Counted from the stretch's first letter, positions 8,932 to 18,059 are shown. The stretch is 53,295 nucleotides of DNA from an uncultured Bacteroidia bacterium (GCA_902802535.1 CADCML010000034.1:1-53295), one strand, 5' to 3'. Numbers and translations are program-made. The notes: a model not told the origin generated them from the letters alone.

Positions 8932-11900
8932 ATGGATAAGCCCGTCAAACAAAAATATTTCGTAAAGCACTGGGTGGCGGCATTGACCGTTGGCGTGCTA
9001 GTCTGCCTTCTCGGTATTGTGGGACTCAACTCGGTCTCGATTGAGCAATACCCCAATATTGCGCCTCCTCAGGTTATTGTCTCGGCCTATTACACGGGTG
9101 CCGATGCCGCTTCAATCATGAAATCGGTCATCATGCCCATTGAGCAGCAGGTGAACGGCGTGGAGGACATGATGTATATCTCCTCGACGGCCTACTCCAA
9201 CGGTAGTGCTCAAATCAACGTGTATTTCAAGCAAGGCACCGATGCCGACCAAGCCACCGTGAACGTGCAAAACCGTGTGAGCCAGGCCCAGGGTTTGCTG
9301 CCTGCCTCGGTGGTTCAGAATGGTATTACCGTACAAAAGAGCGTCAACTCCATCCTGCAAATCCAGTCGTTGGAAAGTACCGACGATAGGTTTGACCAGA
9401 AGTTTATTGGAAACTACTTGGACATCAATGTGATGCCGCGTATCAGCCGTATCACGGGCGTAGGCAGCACCACGCTCCTTGGCGATACTTACGGTGTGCG
9501 TATCTGGATTAAGCCTGATGTGATGGCCTCCTACGGCATCACCAGAGAAGAAATCGCGAACGCCATTCTGGAGCAACATCTTGTGTCGCCTGTGGGAAGC
9601 ATTGAGAGTACGGTAAACAAGATTGACATCGAGTTCAAGGGACAGCTCGAAGAAATGAGCGAGTTTGAGCAAATCATTGTGCGTGCTACCTCCGAAGGTG
9701 AGTTTGTGCGCTTGGGGGATGTGGCCGACGTGGAGTTGGGTACCAAGTCGTATTCCTACCGTTCGAGGGTGGACGGACACCCTGGCGTGATGTTTATCGT
9801 CAATCAGGCACCGGGTGCCAACGCCACAGAGGTCAACGCCGAAATCAACAAGGTGATTAAGGATATCTCCAAGTCGTTGCCTGCCGGTTTGGAATTCAGG
9901 CAGATGGAGACCTCCGATGATTTCCTTTACGCTTCTATCCACAATGTCGTCGAGACCCTCATCGTTGCCATCATCCTCGTGATTCTCATCGTGTACCTGT
10001 TCCTACAGGACTTCAAGGCGACTTTGATTCCTTCGATTTCCATCATCGTGTCGTTGGTGGGCACCTTCGCCTTTGTGTGGGCCTTGGGCTATTCGCTCAA
10101 CCTCATCACGCTATTTGCCTTGGTGTTGGCCATCGGCACCGTCGTCGACGATGCCATTGTGGTCGTCGAGGCGGTGATGACTAAGATGGAGACGGGCAAA
10201 TACACCGCTGCTAATGCCACCACCGAGGCACTTCATGAGGTGACGGCCGCCGCCATTTCAACCACCTTGGTGTTTGTCGCCGTGTTCATCCCTGTGACCT
10301 TCATGGGCGGCACACAAGGCACCTTCTTCAAGCAGTTCGGTTTCATCATGTCGGGTTCGGTCTGTCTCTCCACCCTTTCGGCCTTGACCATCTGCCCAGC
10401 CCTTTGCGCGTTGATGTTCAAGCCAAAAAAAGAAGGCGAGAAAGAGCGGAAAAACCTCAGTTATTACGTCAAGCAAGCCTACGATGTGGCTTTCAATGCC
10501 ATCTTAGGCAAGTATATGAAAGGTGTGGGCAAATTCATCAAGCGCCCTGCGATCTCTTGGATTCTGCTGGTGATTTTCAGCATAGGTATGGTATGGCTGA
10601 TGAAGACCGCCCAGTCGGAACTCGTCCCCCAGGAAGACCAAGGCTTCTTCTTCGTCGACGTGCAAACTGCGCCTGGCACCTATTTGAACGAAACGGAGTC
10701 GGCTGTCGCTAAGCTTGAGAACTACATCAATACCATAGACGATGTTGAGTTGATGAGTGGCGTGTCGGGCTTCTCCATCATGAATGGTGGTGCCGGCACC
10801 AACTACGGTACCTTGATGGTGCGTCTGAAGAATTGGAGTGAGCGTGAATTCTACAGTATTGCCAATGTGCAGACCCAAATCGCTTTGTGGGCCATGGAGA
10901 ATATGCCGGAGGCTGATGTCACGGCATTCCAGATGCCCCAGATTCCTGGCTATGGCTCAGGGTCGGCAATCGAGTTGAACCTACAGAATAGTTCGAGTGA
11001 CGACGACGCGACTTTCATCAATTATGCGAACGAGTTCACACAGAAACTGAATGAACGTCCGGAAGTTATGATGGCTATAGCATCCTATTCGGCCAACTTT
11101 CCGAAATACACGCTCACCGTTGATGTGGCGGCTTGCATGAGCAAGGGTGTCTCGCCCAAGACCGTCGTCGAGACCATCGGTACCAACCTCGCTGGAACCT
11201 ATATTGGCAACTATACCAAATATGGTAAGGTTTACCAAGTGCTTATGGAGGCTGGCGATGAATATCGTATGGAGCCGAGCACCCTCAACAACATCTATGT
11301 GCAGGCGGGCGACCAGATGACACCCGTGTCGGAGCTGGTCACCCTCACCCCGACCTTGGGTTCCGCCATGGAACGCCGTTTCAACCTGTTTACCTGTTAC
11401 GGCCTCAACGTGCTTCCCAACCCGGGATATACCTCGTCGCATGTGCGTACCGCCGTGGATGAAGTGATGACCGAGGTGTTCCCTGATGGTTACAGCTATG
11501 AATATGGCGGTATGGCACGTGAAGAGGCTGCCAACGCCGGTTCAAACGCCACCGTTATCATCTATGCCATCGCGGTCTTGTTGATTTACCTCATCCTTGC
11601 CGTGTTGTATAACTCGGTGTTTATCCCCTTCGCTGTGCTGTTCTCCATCCCGTTCGGTATTTTCGGTGCTTACTTGGCGGTTCGTCCCTTGGAGATGCTG
11701 ATGGGTGTGGGTGTCAACGTCTATGTGCAGGTGGGTGTCATCATGTTGATGGGTTTGGCGGCCAAGACAGCCATTCTTATCACTGAGTTTGCCGTGCAGA
11801 AACGCAAGGAGGGTCTGTCGATTTACGATGCTGCTGTCGGTGCTTGCCAAGACCGTCTGCGTCCCATCCTGATGACCGTTTTGACCATGATTATCGGTAT

Positions 11901-12096
11901 GATTCCGCTGATTGTCGGAACAGGTGCAGGTGCGGTGGGCAACAAGTCGCTGTCCATCGCCGTGGTGGGCGGTATGACGGTGGCTATCATTGCCATCCTG
12001 TTCGTTACACCGGCATTGTACATCGTGTTCCAAAACATTCACGAGCGTTTGACTCCTGATAAAGATGATGAATTAGAAGTAGTAGACGTAGAATAA
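8932..12096 (+). CDS. RND multidrug efflux permease (AcrB/MexB/HAE1 family)
   Basis: Inner-membrane proton-driven drug exporter of 1054 residues, a typical length for the HAE1 family. It starts two bases after the adaptor stop codon. The N-terminal helix (about residues 12-30) and first periplasmic porter domain begin with VSIEQYPNIAPPQVIVSAYY. The TM4 proton-relay region reads LVLAIGTVVDDAIVVVEAV, with the adjacent Asp pair characteristic of the family. The second half repeats the plan, ending in the conserved GLAAKTAILITEFA and PLIVGTGAGA motifs. The protein is full length without frame breaks. It forms an operon with the adaptor upstream and the outer-membrane channel 8 bp downstream. Substrates cannot be predicted; no regulator gene is adjacent. 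Confidence 0.97.
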   Translation: MDKPVKQKYFVKHWVAALTVGVLVCLLGIVGLNSVSIEQYPNIAPPQVIVSAYYTGADAASIMKSVIMPIEQQVNGVEDMMYISSTAYSNGSAQINVYFKQGTDADQATVNVQNRVSQAQGLLPASVVQNGITVQKSVNSILQIQSLESTDDRFDQKFIGNYLDINVMPRISRITGVGSTTLLGDTYGVRIWIKPDVMASYGITREEIANAILEQHLVSPVGSIESTVNKIDIEFKGQLEEMSEFEQIIVRATSEGEFVRLGDVADVELGTKSYSYRSRVDGHPGVMFIVNQAPGANATEVNAEINKVIKDISKSLPAGLEFRQMETSDDFLYASIHNVVETLIVAIILVILIVYLFLQDFKATLIPSISIIVSLVGTFAFVWALGYSLNLITLFALVLAIGTVVDDAIVVVEAVMTKMETGKYTAANATTEALHEVTAAAISTTLVFVAVFIPVTFMGGTQGTFFKQFGFIMSGSVCLSTLSALTICPALCALMFKPKKEGEKERKNLSYYVKQAYDVAFNAILGKYMKGVGKFIKRPAISWILLVIFSIGMVWLMKTAQSELVPQEDQGFFFVDVQTAPGTYLNETESAVAKLENYINTIDDVELMSGVSGFSIMNGGAGTNYGTLMVRLKNWSEREFYSIANVQTQIALWAMENMPEADVTAFQMPQIPGYGSGSAIELNLQNSSSDDDATFINYANEFTQKLNERPEVMMAIASYSANFPKYTLTVDVAACMSKGVSPKTVVETIGTNLAGTYIGNYTKYGKVYQVLMEAGDEYRMEPSTLNNIYVQAGDQMTPVSELVTLTPTLGSAMERRFNLFTCYGLNVLPNPGYTSSHVRTAVDEVMTEVFPDGYSYEYGGMAREEAANAGSNATVIIYAIAVLLIYLILAVLYNSVFIPFAVLFSIPFGIFGAYLAVRPLEMLMGVGVNVYVQVGVIMLMGLAAKTAILITEFAVQKRKEGLSIYDAAVGACQDRLRPILMTVLTMIIGMIPLIVGTGAGAVGNKSLSIAVVGGMTVAIIAILFVTPALYIVFQNIHERLTPDKDDELEVVDVE

Positions 12097-12104
12097 ATGA
12101 AAGA

Positions 12105-13463
12105 ATGAGCACTATGAAAAGATATTTGATTTTGGTGTTCGCAGGCCTGCTGCTGTTGCCAGGCTGCAACCTCTATAAGAAATACGATTCGAAGGCCAAT
12201 ACCGTCCAAGGCAATCTTATGGGCGATGTGATGAATCCGCAAGACACCTTGTCGATGGGTGCCGTGAGTTGGCGTGACGTCTTCAAAGACCCCTTGCTCC
12301 AGCAGCTCATTGAAACGGCTTGGGTCAACAACACCGATGTGCGCACCACGCAGCTCACCATCGAGCAGGCACAAAATGAGGTGAGGTCGGCCAAATGGGG
12401 CTATGCGCCCACTTTGTCGTTTGCTCCCAATGCCTCCTATAATTATCAAGGTGGAGCCGGCAGCTACAATGTCCAGATTCCCGTAAAGGCAAGTTGGCAG
12501 TTGGGTATTTTTGGCCAAAACCGGAGCAAGGTCCGTTCAGCCAAGGCCAAGCTTGCCTACGACGAGGACTACCTTCAGTCGGTGCAGGTCGACTTGGCTG
12601 CCAATGTCGCCAACTTGTATTACACCTTGGTGATGCTCGACCGCCAGTTGGCGATTTCCGAAGCGACCGAAAAACTGTATGAGGAGTCGTACAACACCAC
12701 ACAGGCTCTGTTCCAGGCGGGCACCTATAACAGCCCTGCCGTGTATGAAATGCAGGCCTCGTTGGAGGCTTTGCGTGCCGATATTGTGACTTTGCGCTAC
12801 AATATCGCCGTCACAGAGGCTTCACTCTGCAAGTTGCTCGCCGAGCCGCCGCATCACATCGACCGCTCCTCTTTTGAGCAATTTGAGATGCCCGAGCAGA
12901 TTCACGTCGGTTTGCCCGTCCGTTTGCTTGCTGCCCGTCCCGATGTCCGTATGGCCGAGCGCAATATGGAAATTGCTTATTACACCACCCAACAGGCGCG
13001 TCAGTCCTTCTATCCTTCGCTCAGCATCGACGGACTGTTTGGCTTAGCCGGCTCATTCAATGCACTCAGCCTCATCGGTCAGGCTGTAGGCTCGTTGACG
13101 CAGCCCATCTTGCAAGGCGGACAGCTCACGGCGCAGCTCCGTAATGCCAAAGCCGAACAAGAGAAGGCCCGTTTGGAGTTCGTCCAGACCCTTTACGATG
13201 CAGGTAGCGAGGTGTATCAATACAAGAAAGCCATTGAGACAGCAGAGGAGAAGACCAGCCACATCGAAATCCGCGTCAATGCCTTGCAAGAGGCTTTCTC
13301 AGCCACTTCTGAGCTGATGAACCACGGCTCGACCACCTATCTGGAGGTCCTTACCGCGCAAGAGTCATTGCTCTCGGCTCAACTCTCACAAGTGGAGAAC
13401 CGATACGATATGATACAGGCACTCATTAATCTCTATACCGCTTTGGGTGGGTTTGGGAAATAG
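12105..13463 (+). CDS. Outer-membrane efflux channel, NodT/OprM lipoprotein
   Basis: TolC-family outer-membrane channel of the RND pump, 452 residues. A lipoprotein signal with lipobox LLPGC is present; the start could equally be the ATG at 12114, three codons in. Family landmarks include AVSWRDVFKDPLLQQLIETA near the N-terminus, the alpha-helical barrel repeats, and VRLLAARPDVRMAERNMEIA in the second half, characteristic of the NodT subfamily. It follows the permease by 8 bp and is the last gene of the operon, before a hairpin terminator at 13481-13530. The frame is intact. Together with the permease it should form a working exit path if a functional adaptor is supplied. Confidence 0.95.
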   Translation: MSTMKRYLILVFAGLLLLPGCNLYKKYDSKANTVQGNLMGDVMNPQDTLSMGAVSWRDVFKDPLLQQLIETAWVNNTDVRTTQLTIEQAQNEVRSAKWGYAPTLSFAPNASYNYQGGAGSYNVQIPVKASWQLGIFGQNRSKVRSAKAKLAYDEDYLQSVQVDLAANVANLYYTLVMLDRQLAISEATEKLYEESYNTTQALFQAGTYNSPAVYEMQASLEALRADIVTLRYNIAVTEASLCKLLAEPPHHIDRSSFEQFEMPEQIHVGLPVRLLAARPDVRMAERNMEIAYYTTQQARQSFYPSLSIDGLFGLAGSFNALSLIGQAVGSLTQPILQGGQLTAQLRNAKAEQEKARLEFVQTLYDAGSEVYQYKKAIETAEEKTSHIEIRVNALQEAFSATSELMNHGSTTYLEVLTAQESLLSAQLSQVENRYDMIQALINLYTALGGFGK

Positions 13464-13480
13464 TAGTGACTAAATTCCAT

Positions 13481-13530
13481 AAAAAAACCACAATCCGCAG
13501 ACAACCTGCAAATTGTGGCTTAGTTTTTCT
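13481..13530 (+). terminator. Terminator after the RND efflux operon
   Basis: CCACAAT (13488-13494) and ATTGTGG (13512-13518) form a stem, flanked by an A-run before and a T-run after (TTTTT near 13523). It could serve both the efflux operon and the convergent small gene ending at 13547. Confidence 0.6.
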
Positions 13531-13546
13531 ATGTGACGAATGGATT

Positions 13547-13747
13547 TTATTCCTGTTCCATCATGGCCCTGACTTCTTTGGCTTTCACGGTGTAGATGTT
13601 GCCGTTGGCGTCGCAGAAGCAGAAGGTGCCGTTGTGGCGGCAGCGCATGGTGAGCAGGCGTTGCATTGAGAGGTCGAGGCCGCTCATCAGCTTCTTGGTG
13701 AAAGAGGATACTTCATTCTTCTTGGCATTCACTGTTACTGTTGTCAT
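13547..13747 (-). CDS. Small protein overlapping the zeta-like kinase gene, 66 aa
   Basis: Small basic protein starting MTTVTVNAKK and ending VKAKEVRAMMEQE. I do not recognise its family. The ATG at 13747 lies inside the last codons of the upstream kinase gene (35 bp overlap, different frame), implying translational coupling. The open frame extends further upstream without this ATG, but that part is only the shadow of the kinase gene. The central stretch MRCRHNGTFCFCDANGNIYT has three cysteines in ten residues (C36, C43, C45), and the end looks helical. Position and size suggest a partner or antitoxin of the kinase, but no DNA-binding motif is evident, so this role is inference. Confidence 0.65.
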   Translation of the reverse strand: MTTVTVNAKKNEVSSFTKKLMSGLDLSMQRLLTMRCRHNGTFCFCDANGNIYTVKAKEVRAMMEQE

Positions 13748-14306
13748 ATTGTCTGATTTTTTTGAATTTTTCTTCATTGTAAAACTTGATGGATTTGATG
13801 TTACCTTCGGCGATGATTTCGGAGGGCATGATGCTGTTGTCGATGAACAGGAAATAGTCAACGATGGGACAGTAGAGGTTGAAAAGGTTCTTGATGCCCG
13901 CTTTGTAACGCCTGCGGATGATACTGTCGTCCACATGATGACCGCCATGCTTCACACGCTCCGCTACACGCTTGATGGCCAAGTCAGGGCTCTGCAGCCA
14001 GAAATAAACGAGGCTGGCCTTGTAGCCTTCTTCGCGGGCTTTTTTGATGAGTGCATGATAGGATTTTGCGGCCAAGGTGGTTTCAATGGCGAAATCTACT
14101 TTGTCGGCAATGTGTTTCTTGATGCGCGTCAACATCAGGCGGCCTGCTGCGACCTTGGCGCCGTCGGGGTTGAGCGGCGACAGGCCCTTGGCGATTTCGT
14201 CGCAATTGACGAACTCCTTGCATTGCAGCGTCTCGGGCAAAACCGTCAGTGAGGCGGTCGTCTTTCCTGCTCCGTTGCAGCCTGATATGATATACAAATT
14301 CGGCAT
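13713..14306 (-). CDS. Zeta-toxin-like P-loop kinase (COG4185)
   Basis: This 197-residue P-loop kinase of the zeta-toxin-like group begins MPNLYIISGCNGAGKTTAS, with a Walker A GCNGAGKTT at residues 9-17. ANCDEI-type residues follow (FVNCDEIAKGLSP), then the switch FAIETTLAAKSY with the usual T-T-L pattern and a basic helix (IKRVAERVKHGGHHV) that matches the lid region. True zeta toxins phosphorylate UDP-N-acetylglucosamine; for this divergent subgroup the substrate is not established. No epsilon antitoxin lies upstream. Instead a 66-codon gene overlaps the 3' end. A promoter element (TATCTTTG, 14361-14368) lies 55 bp upstream of the start. Confidence 0.88.
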   Translation of the reverse strand: MPNLYIISGCNGAGKTTASLTVLPETLQCKEFVNCDEIAKGLSPLNPDGAKVAAGRLMLTRIKKHIADKVDFAIETTLAAKSYHALIKKAREEGYKASLVYFWLQSPDLAIKRVAERVKHGGHHVDDSIIRRRYKAGIKNLFNLYCPIVDYFLFIDNSIMPSEIIAEGNIKSIKFYNEEKFKKIRQYDNSNSECQEE

Positions 14307-14360
14307 CTAAAACTAATTCTGCTCGTTCTGATATGGCTAATTTCGTGCCAAATCAGGCTG

Positions 14361-14368
14361 CAAAGATA
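14361..14368 (-). promoter_or_regulatory. -7 promoter element of the zeta-like kinase gene
   Basis: CAAAGATA on the plus strand is TATCTTTG on the minus strand, a full match to TAnnTTTG. Confidence 0.5.
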
Positions 14369-14375
14369 GGTTTTT

Positions 14376-14411
14376 TGTGGATATGTCAACACTTTTCCAC
14401 ACTTTTCCACG
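14376..14411. other. Cluster of DnaA-box-like 9-mers
   Basis: Within 36 bp lie TGTGGATAT (14376-14384, reverse complement ATATCCACA), TTTTCCACA (14393-14401, fits TTWTNCACA) and TTTTCCACG (14403-14411). The last two form a direct 10-bp tandem repeat (ACTTTTCCAC twice). An AT-rich stretch follows to 14480. Three near matches can also arise by chance, so this is only a candidate. Confidence 0.25.
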
Positions 14412-14529
14412 ATATTTTTTTGAACAGTTTTTGTTAAGTAGTTGACAAACAGATAAATAATTTATACAATTGAGATTGTTGTGGTCATGTCGCCAAAAAT
14501 GTGTATTTTTACCGCCTCAAATCATTGGA

Positions 14530-15198
14530 ATGAAGAAATCAATCGTCATAATTTGTGTCGTATTTTTCGCCTTGATGGCTTGCCAAAAGCCTGTGGAATA
14601 CCCTGTTGAGCCTCAGATAGTCTATTCGGGCTTCACCTATCTCTTCAATGCCGACAGCACTTTCAGCGGTGAGGGCATCATTTCCTTTTCCTACACTGAC
14701 GGCGACGGCGACCTCGGCCTCGACGATGCTGACACAACTTATCCGTTCGGCTTCAATGGCCCACATTATTTCAATATGGTGGTCGACTACCTGAAGGCCG
14801 AGAACGGTGTCTTCGTGAAGACTCCGCTCCTTAGTCCGCACGTGCCGACCAATCCCGCCGACACGCTTGTGCTTTTCGACACCGTGACCTTCAACGCCCG
14901 TTTCCATCGCCTGCGCGACAACGATGAGCCTAAGGCCATCAGCGGCACGATGGAGTACAAACTCACGGTGCAGAATCCTTTCTCTCCCAACGATACGGTG
15001 AAGTTTGAAATCCGCATCCTCGACCGTGCTTTGCACGAAAGCAATGTGATTCAGACTGAACCGATTATTACTAATCCATTATTCCATAAACAACAATCTG
15101 GATTGCCACGCTTCGCTTGCAATGACGGACGCGCTTTGCTTCATTGCGAGGAAGAACAGAACCTGCCACGAGCGATGCGTGGTGGAAGCAATCCATAA
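14530..15198 (+). CDS. Lipoprotein of unknown function with repeat-derived C-terminus
   Basis: A 222-residue lipoprotein from ATG 14530; upstream in-frame starts lie before the predicted signal peptide. The signal MKKSIVIICVVFFALMAC ends in lipobox LMAC. The body contains SFSYTDGDGDLGLDDADTTY, an acidic Asp-rich loop that could bind Ca2+. This pattern is common in small Bacteroidota surface lipoproteins. After about residue 189 the sequence changes character (LPRFACNDGRALLHCEEEQN and on): this tail is encoded by a REP-like palindromic element at 15099-15195, and the stop codon comes directly after it. The original gene probably ended near TEPIITNP. It lies 12 bp before the M1 peptidase gene and is probably cotranscribed. 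A near-consensus -7 element (TATTTTTA) sits at 14504-14511. Confidence 0.75.
   Translation: MKKSIVIICVVFFALMACQKPVEYPVEPQIVYSGFTYLFNADSTFSGEGIISFSYTDGDGDLGLDDADTTYPFGFNGPHYFNMVVDYLKAENGVFVKTPLLSPHVPTNPADTLVLFDTVTFNARFHRLRDNDEPKAISGTMEYKLTVQNPFSPNDTVKFEIRILDRALHESNVIQTEPIITNPLFHKQQSGLPRFACNDGRALLHCEEEQNLPRAMRGGSNP
15099..15195 (+). repeat. REP-like palindromic element, copy A (in lipoprotein 3' end)
   Basis: A 97-bp element bounded by TGGATTGC and its inverse GCAATCCA. The left module GATTGCCACGCTTCGC (from 15101) is nearly identical to a module of the hemW copy at 38390-38477: 25 of 26 bases match over ATTGCCACGCTTCGC...CAATGACG. The right module (about 15152-15195) is an imperfect inverted copy. 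The element is read through as the last 32 codons of the lipoprotein. Confidence 0.8.
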
Positions 15199-15210
15199 AT
15201 AGTGTCTATC

Positions 15211-17508
15211 ATGAAAAAACTATTCTTATTATTATCATTAACTCTGTTGGTGTCGTTTGTAAACGCCCAAACTGCTGGCGACGGCATTGATGTGACGCGC
15301 TATGTAATTAACATCAACGAATTGAATTTCAGCAACCGCACTCTGCAAGGGGAAACCTTTGTCGACTTTACGGCCACAGCTACGGTACAGCAAGTCATCC
15401 TCGAACTGAAATATTTGGAAGTCAGTGCGGTGACGGCCACGGGAGCCACAGTTTCCAATTTCTCGCAAAGCGACGACCTCTTGACCATCAACTTGGCTTC
15501 GCCTTTGTCGGTTGGCAACACAGCCACCTTGGACATCGTCTATGGCGGCAACACTTTCAGCGAATCCTGGGGCGGCGTGGAATGGTGGGGCAGCGATTAC
15601 GTCTACAACCTCGGCGTGGGCTTCGAGAGTCAACCGCACAACCTCGGCAAGACTTGGTTCCCCTGCGTCGACAACTTCACCGACAAAGCCACCTACGATG
15701 TATTTATTACCACGACCAACGACAAGAAGGCCATCTGCGGCGGCAGTTTTGTTGAAACCATCGACAACGGCGATGGTACCTCTACCTGGCATTGGGAAAC
15801 ATCCCAAGAAATTGCCACCTACCACATCTCGTTTGCGGTGGGTGTTTATGAGCTGTGGGAAGATGTGTACCATGGCATCGAGCGCGACATTCCCATTGAG
15901 GTGTATGTCAAACCCGAACAGATGAACAAAGTGCCCGGCACCTTCGTCCACATCCAGGAGATTTGTTCCACTTTGGAGCAGTACCTTGGCCCTTATCCTT
16001 TCAACCGCATCGGCTATGTCAGCACGAGCAAGGGTTGCATGGAACACACCGACAACATCGCCCTTGCTGCCAGTCTCATCGATGGCACCACATCGGGAGA
16101 GAGTTATCTGGCGCATGAGCTGTCGCACATGTGGTCGGGCAACAAGGTGACTTGCGCCACGGCAGGCGACATGTGGCTCAATGAGGGCTTTGCGCAGTTT
16201 TGGGGCATCTTCTACCAAGCGGGCGTTTACGACGAACCGAAGTTCCAAAATGAGATTTCGGAATTGGTGACTACCATCGTCAACTGGTGCAACAATTCCA
16301 ACAACTGGATGCCGCTCAACAACATCCCGCTCAACATGACCTACGACACCAAGGCGGTCTACGAACGCGGCGCGGTCATTGTCAATACGATGATGAATTA
16401 CATGGGCCGCGAGAATTTCCTCGCCGCCCTGCGCCAATACTTTGACCAATATGCCTATCAAGCCGCGACTTCCGAACAGCTTTGCGAGGCCTTGACCCAA
16501 TATTCCGGTATCGACATGCACGGTTTCTTCGACTCATACGTGTATGCAAGCGGAATGCCCAATCTTTATGCCGCCATCAAATCGGTGGAGCCGGTCGGCA
16601 ACCAATATGCGGTGACGCTCGATTTGCATTACCAACATATCGGCGACACCCACATCGGGCAAAACAACCGTTATGATGTGACTTTTATTGGTTCTGATTT
16701 CCAAATGGTTACAGAACAAATCAATTGGGACGGCGTGCATGGAACGACCACCTTGACCCTCGACTTTGAGCCTATTGGCGTAGTCGGTGATATGGCTAAC
16801 AACTGGCTCGACGGCAAATTACTGAAGAACTTCATGGTGAAGACGTCGGCGCAACAGGCCTACAGCAGCTTCAGGATGGAGGCTACTTCGTTGACCGATT
16901 CGGTGTTTGTCGCCGTCGAGAGCAACTTGGTAGGCCCTTATGACGACCCGTTGATTCCCCACCTGACCCTCTCGACCAAGCATTTCTGGACCATCAACCG
17001 CTACGACTTCGGCGAAGCCGAGGTGAAGGGCATGTTCGATTTCTCAAAGAATTTGGATGGCGACATTATCCAGTCGGAGAATGACTCGGCCACCTTGCTC
17101 TACCGCAAAGATGCTTCAGAGGCATGGCACGAAATTGCCTATACGCTTTATCCAGGTTCCACTTGGAAGCAAGGCCGCATCATACTCGACAATTTCGCTC
17201 CGGGTGAGTACACCATCGCTGTGTGGGACAAGGAAGCCCTTGCCACTGAGGAATTTGCCGAACCTGAAATACAGATGCAACTGTTCCCTAATCCTGCCAA
17301 AAGCCAAGTGCGCTTGAGCTGGAGCGAGGCTTGCGACGGCACCATCCGCATCATTGGCACCGATGGGAAAGCCGTGAAAAGCACCTCGTTCACCCATGCC
17401 GACGGCCTTGAGCTTTCCATCGCCGATTTGGCGCAGGGCTGCTACACCGTAATGCGTCTCAACAAGGATGGCGCAGTTTTGGAAACCAAGAAATTAATCG
17501 TTAAATAG
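15211..17508 (+). CDS. M1-family metallopeptidase with T9SS type A sorting domain
   Basis: Zinc aminopeptidase of the M1 (gluzincin) family, 765 residues from ATG 15211; a GTG three codons earlier is less likely because the signal peptide MKKLFLLLSLTLLVSFVNAQ begins at the ATG. An N-terminal beta domain precedes the catalytic domain. The exopeptidase motif, usually GAMEN, appears as GCMEHTDN. Zinc ligands are HELSH at residues 302-306 and E325 in NEGFAQFWG, with the standard 18-residue spacing. The C-terminus has a T9SS type A sorting domain (LFPNPAKSQVRLSW ... LAQGCYTVMRL, ending KKLIVK), so the enzyme should be exported across the outer membrane and anchored or released. It lies in a run of surface-protein genes, 8 bp before the next lipoprotein. 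Confidence 0.93.
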   Translation: MKKLFLLLSLTLLVSFVNAQTAGDGIDVTRYVININELNFSNRTLQGETFVDFTATATVQQVILELKYLEVSAVTATGATVSNFSQSDDLLTINLASPLSVGNTATLDIVYGGNTFSESWGGVEWWGSDYVYNLGVGFESQPHNLGKTWFPCVDNFTDKATYDVFITTTNDKKAICGGSFVETIDNGDGTSTWHWETSQEIATYHISFAVGVYELWEDVYHGIERDIPIEVYVKPEQMNKVPGTFVHIQEICSTLEQYLGPYPFNRIGYVSTSKGCMEHTDNIALAASLIDGTTSGESYLAHELSHMWSGNKVTCATAGDMWLNEGFAQFWGIFYQAGVYDEPKFQNEISELVTTIVNWCNNSNNWMPLNNIPLNMTYDTKAVYERGAVIVNTMMNYMGRENFLAALRQYFDQYAYQAATSEQLCEALTQYSGIDMHGFFDSYVYASGMPNLYAAIKSVEPVGNQYAVTLDLHYQHIGDTHIGQNNRYDVTFIGSDFQMVTEQINWDGVHGTTTLTLDFEPIGVVGDMANNWLDGKLLKNFMVKTSAQQAYSSFRMEATSLTDSVFVAVESNLVGPYDDPLIPHLTLSTKHFWTINRYDFGEAEVKGMFDFSKNLDGDIIQSENDSATLLYRKDASEAWHEIAYTLYPGSTWKQGRIILDNFAPGEYTIAVWDKEALATEEFAEPEIQMQLFPNPAKSQVRLSWSEACDGTIRIIGTDGKAVKSTSFTHADGLELSIADLAQGCYTVMRLNKDGAVLETKKLIVK

Positions 17509-17516
17509 TAAGTAAA

Positions 17517-18041
17517 ATGAAGAATATCAAGTATTTGTCGGTTTTGCTCGTGCTGGGGCTCCTTTTCGTTTCGTGCGAAAAGCAGCCGCAGGAGAGTGAA
17601 TGGGAAAAGTATTATGGTTACACCAACGCGGAAATCGTTGGGTCGTATAGCTTTTCCAACGTTGTGGATGCCTTTGACGGCTTGACCGAAGGCGCCTATT
17701 GCCATATCTGCCCAGATGCCAAAATCGACATTGTGGGATGGTTGGGGAGCAACATCGTTCAGTTCAATGTCAATTGCCCGAGCAATGAATTCAATCGGAC
17801 GTTTGAGGGTCGGCCTCGCTTGACCGATGACGATTTCCTGATCAACATGAAGTATCCTTCATCGCATCCCCATCCGGATTATGAGTTGACGGCTTATGTC
17901 TATAAGAACAAACGAGGAAACATTCGCCTTCACGGTTTTGCCCGACATATCACGTATGAAACCCATGTCGACACTAACAATAATACGGTGTATCAAGTCA
18001 CGGCGAAGGTCAATTATTATTTCGATGTCATTAAAAACTAA
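17517..18041 (+). CDS. Lipoprotein, paralogue of the 19284-19751 lipoprotein
   Basis: A 174-residue lipoprotein with signal MKNIKYLSVLLVLGLLFVSC (lipobox FVSC). I do not recognise a named domain. Its core aligns over its whole length with the lipoprotein at 19284-19751: EIVGSYSFSNVVDAFDGL against DIVGEYTFSNAADAFEGL, then C-DA-I-I, an N-CP pair, GNIRLHG against GKIRLQG, and an ending YYFDVIKN against YYFDVLKK. The conserved cysteines (C-P-D-A and N-C-P) suggest a disulfide-stabilised beta-sandwich, which is inference. It lies between the M1 peptidase and the T9SS repeat protein with gaps of 8 and 18 bp, so cotranscription is likely. Confidence 0.8.
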   Translation: MKNIKYLSVLLVLGLLFVSCEKQPQESEWEKYYGYTNAEIVGSYSFSNVVDAFDGLTEGAYCHICPDAKIDIVGWLGSNIVQFNVNCPSNEFNRTFEGRPRLTDDDFLINMKYPSSHPHPDYELTAYVYKNKRGNIRLHGFARHITYETHVDTNNNTVYQVTAKVNYYFDVIKN

Positions 18042-18059
18042 ATCTAAATATTTACAACT

